Source of the DNA: Chlamydiales bacterium
GTDB lineage: Bacteria > Chlamydiota > Chlamydiia > Chlamydiales > JAJFMA01
Direction: 5' to 3'
DNA: 64,000 nucleotides
NCBI GenBank assembly: GCA_030679955.1
Contig: JAUXSF010000039.1
Span: forward strand, 62,001-126,000
Positions within the stretch are counted from its first letter, which is position 1. Each line of letters begins with the position of its first letter. The translations under genes were made by a program, and so were the position numbers. Of the stretch, positions 57,589 to 64,000 are shown in pieces. The notes below the pieces were generated by a model. The model ran no database searches and was not told where the DNA came from. It saw nothing but the letters and a program-made list of their open reading frames with translations.

Positions 57589-59541
57589 TTATCCTTGAGG
57601 AGATATGAGCATAGAATCCATGAACAAGTGGTTAAGAGCGCTTTCTAATGGAAAAGCGTTATCTCGATTCAATATAAACAACTTCTTACCTTGATAAAGC
57701 TCACGTAATTTTTGTGGGTCTAATCGAAGCCCTGTTGTGGTTAATTCCAATGGAGGACCTTCTGATTGAAAAACGTTCCGCTCACTAATAAATTGTTCTA
57801 CAGAGGATTGGGAAACTCCTGAGTTAGAAAGGTCTAGTTTTTCTATCGGAAGCCAACATAAGTTTGTCCACTCAGGATCTAGTGACGACCCCGATAAACA
57901 AAGTTCATTTAATCGAGCAAGAGCAGTAACTGCTCTTAGATCATCCTTTGTGAGGTTCATGTTTTCAAGGTGTAAACGGGTTAGGTTTGGGGTTCGAGAT
58001 AACAGACGAGTAAATTGGTCTGATGCATCACTTTCGGCGTTGTCGACATGATACAAGGCTGTGATACGATCCCCAACAGATGGATCTTGATTAATAAGAT
58101 TGTTTAGCTCTTTCAGAATCGTGTGGTCAGCTAAATCGCAGTAAAGAGAGATTTTTTGGGATGGATCCTGACGAAGCCACGTTAGAAATACAGACTTAAC
58201 CTCTTCGGGGGTTGCATCAATAAGGCTACTGGTAATGTGCAGATCGGTGGATAAAAGTGTTTCACGGTCAATAGAGGAGCGCAGTGATGGCTCTACTGGT
58301 TTTGCTTCAGGAATTCTGGTTTGTTCCAGAGCACTAAAAATCTGAGAACGTTGAGAATACTGTTGAGACTTCCTTAATCCTTCTACAGATTTTATTAAGG
58401 AGCGCCACTGTCTGGGTATTGTAGGGACTTGTTCTTTACTATTGTCCAAGGAATCGATGATATTTGTCTCGATTGCTGGTAGGCATTCTCGTATCCATGT
58501 TTGGGTAACACATTTGCGAATACCCTCTGGAGTTCTTTCTTGAGGTTCTTCTAAAGAAGATTGAAAGACCTTGGAGTGTAGTGAATTTACAATGGCGATC
58601 TGCAATTGTTCGTCGGTTGGTACCAGCCATTGTACCACAGCTTTTTTTAGTGATCCGGGCGCATTTGCATAGCCGCTTTGACTGACTTGAAATGCTATGA
58701 TGACATCACATATAAGCTTTTCTGTGTCTCCCGTAAACCTAATGTTATTAATTTCGTCTATAGCTGTATCTGTGATAACGGTGGCAAGACATTCTAGATT
58801 TGTGACCATGGTATCAACTAGGTTATGCGCGCACTCTGGAGCAGGAGAACCGTTCTCAAAAATAAGAGAGTCGAGAAGGTAGTTCTCGATGGTGCCCGAT
58901 GACTCGCAGAAATTGAGGAGTTGTTCTCTCAATACTTCTGGAAAGACAAAGTTTGCGAAGGCGTAGCGTGTTTCTTCATAAAGAGCTCCGGTTAAAGAAG
59001 GATCGTCGCCATTAAAAATCTCAATGGGTGGTTCCAAGAAATCTGGATCTCCTAGGCTCAAGAACTCAGCAAACTTCCTTTGTGCACTAATGGTCACAGG
59101 GAAAACAAGGTCGACAATCTCTTTCATACTAGAGAATAAATCCTGCGGTTCGTGGAGCATGTCTCTAGAGTTTGCAATAAATGACTTTAGCACTGGAATT
59201 GTTCGTTCTTCCGCGATGGTTTCGCGTAAACCTTTACCGAGTCCATCCAGCATTTTCGTACGTAGTTTGCAAGCCGTTTGGTCGAGGAGCTGTTTAAATT
59301 TAGATTGCGTGAGTATTTCCTTAACGACACTGAAGATGGTGGGGGCAATTTGGGTGACTTTTTTAATAAGTTCACTGTCTATCAGGTCAAATGACAACAC
59401 GATTTTTGACCAACGGCAATCGGAGGACTTTTCAATAGCGGGATTTAATATATGTAGCTCGTTGTGACTGGCAAGAAAGATGCGAAATTTGTCACAAGTA
59501 ACTGTTCGCTCACTTCGAAATGTCCAACTTGAAATATCCAT
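57589..59541 (-). CDS. Large helical protein with C-terminal LRRs, putative effector
   Basis: A protein of about 650 residues, without a signal peptide. The first 460 residues are helical and unrecognised. From about residue 510 a leucine-rich repeat run is visible: TPNLTRLHLENMNLTKDDL, LARLNELCLSGSSL, LPIEKLDLSNSGV. The LRR style matches that of the SH2-like protein at 40.8 kb. I prefer ATG 59541 (AGGAG upstream, close spacing) to the GTG at 59553. It follows the roughly 1,070-residue gene by 99 bases in the same orientation. A secreted host-interacting role is inferred from LRRs and neighbourhood only. Confidence 0.65.
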   Translation of the reverse strand: MDISSWTFRSERTVTCDKFRIFLASHNELHILNPAIEKSSDCRWSKIVLSFDLIDSELIKKVTQIAPTIFSVVKEILTQSKFKQLLDQTACKLRTKMLDGLGKGLRETIAEERTIPVLKSFIANSRDMLHEPQDLFSSMKEIVDLVFPVTISAQRKFAEFLSLGDPDFLEPPIEIFNGDDPSLTGALYEETRYAFANFVFPEVLREQLLNFCESSGTIENYLLDSLIFENGSPAPECAHNLVDTMVTNLECLATVITDTAIDEINNIRFTGDTEKLICDVIIAFQVSQSGYANAPGSLKKAVVQWLVPTDEQLQIAIVNSLHSKVFQSSLEEPQERTPEGIRKCVTQTWIRECLPAIETNIIDSLDNSKEQVPTIPRQWRSLIKSVEGLRKSQQYSQRSQIFSALEQTRIPEAKPVEPSLRSSIDRETLLSTDLHITSSLIDATPEEVKSVFLTWLRQDPSQKISLYCDLADHTILKELNNLINQDPSVGDRITALYHVDNAESDASDQFTRLLSRTPNLTRLHLENMNLTKDDLRAVTALARLNELCLSGSSLDPEWTNLCWLPIEKLDLSNSGVSQSSVEQFISERNVFQSEGPPLELTTTGLRLDPQKLRELYQGKKLFILNRDNAFPLESALNHLFMDSMLISPQG

Positions 59542-59640
59542 TACTCCTCTCACTACCGGTTATATGTTGTTGTAAAATCTAATTATTTTTTGAACTCTTG
59601 TCTCCAGATGAGTGCCCGATAGGACACGTAAAAATATGTT

Positions 59641-62600
59641 TTATGCCCTCGTCGCTCTTTGAAATTGTTGTAGAATAAATGTCAGATTGTAATCACCTGT
59701 ACTAACGTCCAAAATGTCCCACACAAGGCATTGCGCCAAGTATTGAATTTTGTCTGCTAATTGCTTCGTAATTATTTGATCGAGGGGCAGTTCACCGCCA
59801 TCGATTGATATTTTGGGCGCACTACTGATGGTCTGTTTCTCATCTCTAGATAATTCCCGCGAACTGTTCAATGTCGTTAATATTTGTGGTGTTAACGAAA
59901 AATTTAGGCTAATTTTTTTTTCATCAGAGCTATCTAAGGATAGCTGACCGTTCACTATAGTGGTAGCTTGATGAGGAATAACTTTATAGAGTGCGGGGAG
60001 GGGCCTTTGGCTATATACGCGCTCATATCCCCTACTTAGAGTCTGAAGGAATGCGTATTGCGCCAAAATTGGCAGGTCGAGCGAGCGTGTTGAACTAAAA
60101 ATTACTTTTTTTATCTTGGTGGGGGTTGCCGATCGATCGATTTCGGAGGTTAATAGCGTTTTTAGTGCCCCTTCAGAACCCTGATCAGGTGGAGTGATAT
60201 TTGCTAGCGATGCTGAATAAACTGGTAAAACATGTTGATTAAAGTCCAAAAGCATGTCTCTTAATAAGTAGGCACGTTCTTTTGTGGGAGCATGACTTTC
60301 GATATTCTCGGCTTCAAACGCATTATCTAGGGCGTCTTGTACCTCTGGGGCAGCAAAAGCCCTTGTCACCGCGTCTGAAGCACTTTGGCAAGATTCACAT
60401 AATTCAATAAGCACTGCAAAATCGGTGGCTATACGTGCTGGATCACCACGTTTCGCCTCAATAAGGCGAATGGCATGGGTCAAGAACGCTCCAGTTTGAA
60501 TGTTACTCCAGTTCAGCTGTGTGCTTAGAAAATTTCTTATTGCGTTTTTCTTTGAGTGGGAGATCGAGTCATTTAACAGAACGGCATTAAAGGCCTCGGT
60601 CAAATAGATGGCCAAGGTGATGCGCATTTGCCAGTAAGAGAGTTCTGGAGTTATATCACTATCCGGAAGCAGACTTATTGCGTGGAGCATGTTATGAAGT
60701 TCCTCGATAGTCGCGGGAGCCTTCTTAGCTAGGAGTGGTCTAAATTGTGCTTCTAAGGGATTATTGATGGATAACGTAGATGAACCGTTTATTGGGGGAC
60801 GTCCAGAAGTATAAGAGGTATTCTCAAATGCAACATTATGTGCCGCGGTATCAAACAGTGCGGTGATCGGGCCCAAATCTTCCTTCAACGCATTTTCGAA
60901 CACTCTTGCAATAGGAAGAGTCATTGCTTTGACGTTAGGTCGGGTGGGATCTTGTAGGTATTGACACATTTGCTTCAACAGATGAGTGACGCTCGCTGCG
61001 TCGGGGGTCGAACGAGCAACTTTTAGGCTCTGTTTCAGTGTAGAGTAGTCAATTTTGTGAAGTTCGTACGAAAAAATAGTAACAGAGGTATTGTATTCTA
61101 AATCTGTAATCCACGACTTTGCTAAGGAATGCAGCCGTTGCTCATCTTTCCCATCTAAATTAAGGCTTAGAAAAGGAACTCGTGATTCTAGGTAATCTCT
61201 TGTTTCATTCGGTACAGCCATTAGCTCATTAAATATTTTTTCATTGGGTGATAAGTCGCCTCCTTTGGGTGCAGAACGCTTCCTTCCTCCGGGAGCGGAA
61301 TTGACTTTGGGTGCGCTCATTAATACAGCTTTGACTGCTGAATCAACAGTAGGATAGACCATCTTCATTAAAAGAGAACCATACTTGGCTACCTCGGTTA
61401 AACCGTAACTAAAATGAGGCATATCCTTGATCGGGACGTAAGAGCCACCATTTGTCATACGGTTTGATACATGGTGAAAGGTATTTTCGTTGACCTGCGT
61501 GGATATTTCTTTGACCTCCTCGGCATCAGGTCGATAGGAGTTAAAGAGGTTACCGTATTTAGCTAATTGTACAGCGCTAGCATAACAATCTAGGAATGCT
61601 TGTTTAAATGCAGCGAAGTTTTGTGGACTGTCCAGTGCTCCGCTGGATGCTCGCAATAACGTGTCTAAATGAGTTCTCCAAATATCTTGCTCTTGGATGA
61701 TGCTGTCAAGGTCTTGGCATACTCTTTGTGTATAATCAGTGGTTTTTGCGAGCAAATCCGACAAATCTGTAAGATATTGGTCACATAACTCTTGCGGAGT
61801 AGTTTTCCCTAACCCACTTCGATGCTGCAAAACCTCAAGACGTGGGCGAGCCCAACGCTCGATGGCATCTGCATCCAAGCGGTTTAGTTCTTGAGGCAGT
61901 ACATCAGCGGCTGCATGGGATAGTTCGATTAACCTTGAAGCTAATAGGTTTTCACCTTCCTCAAAAGCTATGCTTGTAGACGTTATGCTTGGTACTTCTG
62001 CTATTAGATTCTGTAGGGAGTCTACATAAGCAGATAGAAATTGTTCATCCATAGCTGGTGGAGCGATTTCTTCAAACGCCATGTTGTTGAACTTTGCGTT
62101 TTCATAGTGGTCGGTAATTTGCCTTTGCAGCAGGTGTTGAAAATCCCCGGCATTTTGTAACGTTTGCAATAATTTGCTTGGGGCATTATTGAAATCCAAA
62201 ATACTAAATGTCGACACAAGGTCGAACAGAAAGGCGGCGTTACACAGGTCGCTTATATTTTTGTCCTCTCCTCCGGCTTGAAGATAGTTCTGAAGTGTGC
62301 TCAATTGCGAGTGAACCATCTGCAACAGTAGGTCTTGTAGCATCTCGGCCATGGGAGCCTTCTGTAGGTGTAAAGCAACACCTGGTTGTTGGCTGCTGTG
62401 CAGTGCGCCATGTCCTCCGCATCCCATCGATCCCTGCAGAACCGTCGTGCCTAAAGCTGTAGGGCAGCCGGATTTCCAAGGCAAAAGAATCATCAAAAGG
62501 GCAAGGCTTGTGCTGCGGGATATCTTGATGTCAAGCAGCGGCTTTAGAGTGCTAATCGGTATTCCTAAACAAGTTTGCACGGCGGCGCCAACCAGCGGTT

Positions 62601-62853
62601 GACTGATAGCTACTGCAGAATGTCTTAAAGAAGAGGTGACCCCACCCTCTGCATGTGCCAAAATGCGCTCATTACCCTTGCTAAAGACGCAGATTTCTCT
62701 GCCCTGAAGATTTTGACCACTGGCTGAAGAAGGCTTCAATGAGGTCGCAAATACGAGAACGTCTTGGTTGTCCGTTGGTGCAGACTTGAAGTCATGCCGA
62801 GGCATTTGCCCTTTTGCTACCTGGAAGGAAATGTTAAGCGGTCTAACGTCCAT
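59641..62853 (-). CDS. Large helical hypothetical protein, putative effector
   Basis: A protein of about 1,070 residues, no signal peptide, mostly helical. A single hydrophobic stretch (STSLALLMILLPW, about residues 130-143) could cross a membrane, and a basic linker (GGRKRSAPKGG, about 515-525) divides it. No family recognised. Start at ATG 62853, with TGAGGT upstream. It heads a minus-strand pair with the LRR protein. Size, helicity and location fit a chlamydial secreted protein, but nothing in the sequence proves secretion. Confidence 0.6.
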   Translation of the reverse strand: MDVRPLNISFQVAKGQMPRHDFKSAPTDNQDVLVFATSLKPSSASGQNLQGREICVFSKGNERILAHAEGGVTSSLRHSAVAISQPLVGAAVQTCLGIPISTLKPLLDIKISRSTSLALLMILLPWKSGCPTALGTTVLQGSMGCGGHGALHSSQQPGVALHLQKAPMAEMLQDLLLQMVHSQLSTLQNYLQAGGEDKNISDLCNAAFLFDLVSTFSILDFNNAPSKLLQTLQNAGDFQHLLQRQITDHYENAKFNNMAFEEIAPPAMDEQFLSAYVDSLQNLIAEVPSITSTSIAFEEGENLLASRLIELSHAAADVLPQELNRLDADAIERWARPRLEVLQHRSGLGKTTPQELCDQYLTDLSDLLAKTTDYTQRVCQDLDSIIQEQDIWRTHLDTLLRASSGALDSPQNFAAFKQAFLDCYASAVQLAKYGNLFNSYRPDAEEVKEISTQVNENTFHHVSNRMTNGGSYVPIKDMPHFSYGLTEVAKYGSLLMKMVYPTVDSAVKAVLMSAPKVNSAPGGRKRSAPKGGDLSPNEKIFNELMAVPNETRDYLESRVPFLSLNLDGKDEQRLHSLAKSWITDLEYNTSVTIFSYELHKIDYSTLKQSLKVARSTPDAASVTHLLKQMCQYLQDPTRPNVKAMTLPIARVFENALKEDLGPITALFDTAAHNVAFENTSYTSGRPPINGSSTLSINNPLEAQFRPLLAKKAPATIEELHNMLHAISLLPDSDITPELSYWQMRITLAIYLTEAFNAVLLNDSISHSKKNAIRNFLSTQLNWSNIQTGAFLTHAIRLIEAKRGDPARIATDFAVLIELCESCQSASDAVTRAFAAPEVQDALDNAFEAENIESHAPTKERAYLLRDMLLDFNQHVLPVYSASLANITPPDQGSEGALKTLLTSEIDRSATPTKIKKVIFSSTRSLDLPILAQYAFLQTLSRGYERVYSQRPLPALYKVIPHQATTIVNGQLSLDSSDEKKISLNFSLTPQILTTLNSSRELSRDEKQTISSAPKISIDGGELPLDQIITKQLADKIQYLAQCLVWDILDVSTGDYNLTFILQQFQRATRA

Positions 62854-63036
62854 TATTAACCTCACCTTTGTGTAACCGTAACATATATAGTAACATAACC
62901 TTACATTAAAATAAACTAAATTATAATTGCGATGTAATGTTAGATTATATAGATGTTTAATTAAGTAATTGATAATTAAACGGGTAATGTAAATAATAAT
63001 AGTTGTATAAGTCTCGCTTCTACAAGGAGGGGCGAT

Positions 63037-63279
63037 ATGTTAGACGCCATGAGACTTGGTTTAGCCGGTGGCATAGTGTGGGGGATTAGTATGTTCCTCA
63101 TGACATTGCTGGCTATGTTCACACACGTCGGTGCAACCTGGGTCGCACTAATGATTGGGGTTTATCCTGGATACGCAGCAACGTTTCTAGGAGCTTTCAT
63201 TGGATTGGCCTATGGCTTTATCGACGGATTTATTGGATTCTTCCTTATAGCCTGGCTCTACAACAGGCTAAAGGTTTAA
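63037..63279 (+). CDS. Small membrane protein, holin-annotated family
   Basis: An 80-residue protein with two to three Gly-rich hydrophobic helices. The C-terminal half reads VYPGYAATFLGAFIGLAYGF then IDGFIGFFLIAWLYNRL, which matches small chromosomal proteins often annotated as bacteriophage holin; no other phage genes are near, so a lysis role is doubtful. The ribosome site AAGGAGG is strong. A terminator closes it, so it is monocistronic. Confidence 0.75.
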   Translation: MLDAMRLGLAGGIVWGISMFLMTLLAMFTHVGATWVALMIGVYPGYAATFLGAFIGLAYGFIDGFIGFFLIAWLYNRLKV

Positions 63280-63294
63280 TCCAAAGTCCATTTG

Positions 63295-63327
63295 AAGGGT
63301 GAATTCTCTCGGGAACTCACCCTTTTT
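63295..63327 (+). terminator. Intrinsic terminator after small membrane protein
   Basis: AAGGGTGA (63295-63302) pairs with TCACCCTT (63317-63324) followed by TTT, 15 bases after the stop codon. Confidence 0.8.
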
Positions 63328-63451
63328 CATCTCAATTTCCCAATTATGTAGTATTCAGGAACTTAAGTTTTATTTCCATTCCACTATATGAAAATATTTT
63401 GGAGTGTACTATACCGAAAGTAGGTGGCTGAATTGGTCAAATGTAGGTTTA

Positions 63452-64000
63452 ATGATGAAAACTACTCTGCTAAAAAATATGTGGAGGCCGTTGGCTTACA
63501 CGAGTATGGCTATGATGGCACTGCTATCGGCATCTGGTGAGGCGACATTGACACCAATAAATGCACCAGGCGGTTCAGAGCCGAATCTAGTGGTTAATTC
63601 TGCTCAACAGTCGGTACTTAACCACTTGTACGGGGCAGGTAACTACGTTAGGGTTGATGATAGTCTGGATCAAATATGGAACAGCACGAACGGAACCACG
63701 CAAGTTGTAGCGCGTTTCGCGGGCAACAACCAGACATTGGGTTACTATAAAGGTTCATCGGGACTAACGGATGGGACCACCTTTAATACACTGTATAATG
63801 TTGGGGGAAGTGGGTACGGTGTGACTGGAGCCTCCGCTGGGCTGACGGAACCGAATTTTCGTTGGGGCTTGAAGACAGTGGGGTCACAAGGTACACAATA
63901 TTTAAGCTCCAAACCATCCGACAACGTTTTGGATGATGCAGCCTATAAAGACCATATGGTTACTTTTAAGATTACAGGGACATCTGGTGGGCATAGTGGC
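63452..64000 (+). CDS. Exported protein, start only (runs off window)
   Basis: An open frame from ATG 63452 to the window edge (183 codons, incomplete). TAGGT lies upstream. A signal peptide is clear (MMKTTLLKNMWRPLAYTSMA to about SASGEA). The mature part, Gly/Ser/Thr/Asn-rich, begins NLVVNSAQQSVLNHLYGAGN with YVRVDDSLDQIWNST, a pattern I recall from exported PEP-CTERM/DUF4114-type proteins. Without the C-terminus neither the sorting signal nor the family can be confirmed. The protein is beta-rich and likely surface-exposed or secreted. Confidence 0.7.
   Translation, partial: MMKTTLLKNMWRPLAYTSMAMMALLSASGEATLTPINAPGGSEPNLVVNSAQQSVLNHLYGAGNYVRVDDSLDQIWNSTNGTTQVVARFAGNNQTLGYYKGSSGLTDGTTFNTLYNVGGSGYGVTGASAGLTEPNFRWGLKTVGSQGTQYLSSKPSDNVLDDAAYKDHMVTFKITGTSGGHSG

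Noticed and set aside
63037-63279. Evidence for a prophage from the holin-like protein
   Set aside because: No other phage-type gene is present nearby; this family is common as a stand-alone chromosomal gene.

Overview
The window is a chromosomal segment of a member of the Chlamydiota, most likely an environmental (amoeba- or protist-associated) lineage rather than a Chlamydiaceae species. The strongest evidence is the block infA - tRNA-Thr - tuf - tRNA-Trp - secE - nusG - rplK - rplA - rplJ - rplL - rpoB - rpoC (43.5-56.6 kb), which has the Chlamydia gene order. Its RpoB and RpoC read as very close to the Chlamydia proteins. A TyrP-type transporter, a CHLPS-like hydrolase, large helical LRR proteins and small two-helix membrane proteins fit the same assignment. 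Genus cannot be fixed from the sequence alone.

Layout. 0-9.6 kb: a regulator and stress/metabolism cluster (TetR; exported SnoaL-like protein next to a SnoaL-LuxR fusion; DJ-1/PfpI; GNAT-like; DUF1254/DUF1214; alpha/beta hydrolase; AraC-GyrI divergent from DoxX and an aldo/keto reductase). 9.6-12.5 kb: a hypothetical gene and a two-gene envelope unit (DUF1207 beta-barrel plus a membrane-anchored partner). 12.6-23.4 kb: a long palindromic repeat, a roughly 2,990-residue exported DUF3638/DUF3645 helicase-like protein on the minus strand, a second hairpin repeat and a TPR-like protein. 23.5-25.7 kb: a 707-residue protein ending in a LOG-like Rossmann domain. 26.1-31.3 kb: a tight plus-strand operon (MYG1, HIT, isochorismatase, HEAT-repeat protein, fused permease/substrate-binding ThiXY-type protein).

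31.3-42.8 kb is the most unusual part. The second copy of the palindromic repeat is followed by a 219-residue protein with a nine-proline run, a near-perfect WH2 motif, a WASP-like central helix and a C-terminal Trp-Asp-Asp, that is, a candidate actin-nucleating (VCA-type) effector. Four small paralogous two-helix membrane proteins resembling inclusion-membrane proteins lie around it, as does the ThiZ-type ATPase that probably serves the ThiXY fusion. A 345-residue protein near the end carries two tandem SH2-like domains (the first degenerate, the second with the FLVR-type Arg) followed by leucine-rich repeats. Housekeeping genes (M24 peptidase, TyrP, DUF2760-Hsp70 pair) are interleaved.

42.9-56.6 kb: sufE and the translation/transcription operon with two tRNAs, closed by a strong terminator. 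56.6-64 kb: inverted 9-bp repeats around decayed sequence, a DUF1653 protein, two large helical putative effectors (654 and about 1,070 residues, the first with LRRs), a small holin-like membrane protein, and the start of an exported protein that runs off the end.

Working model: a conserved chlamydial backbone carries host-interaction genes with eukaryote-like modules (WH2, SH2, LRR, DUF3638) inserted between housekeeping operons and marked by dispersed palindromic repeats. All functional assignments are from reading the sequence; no database search was run.
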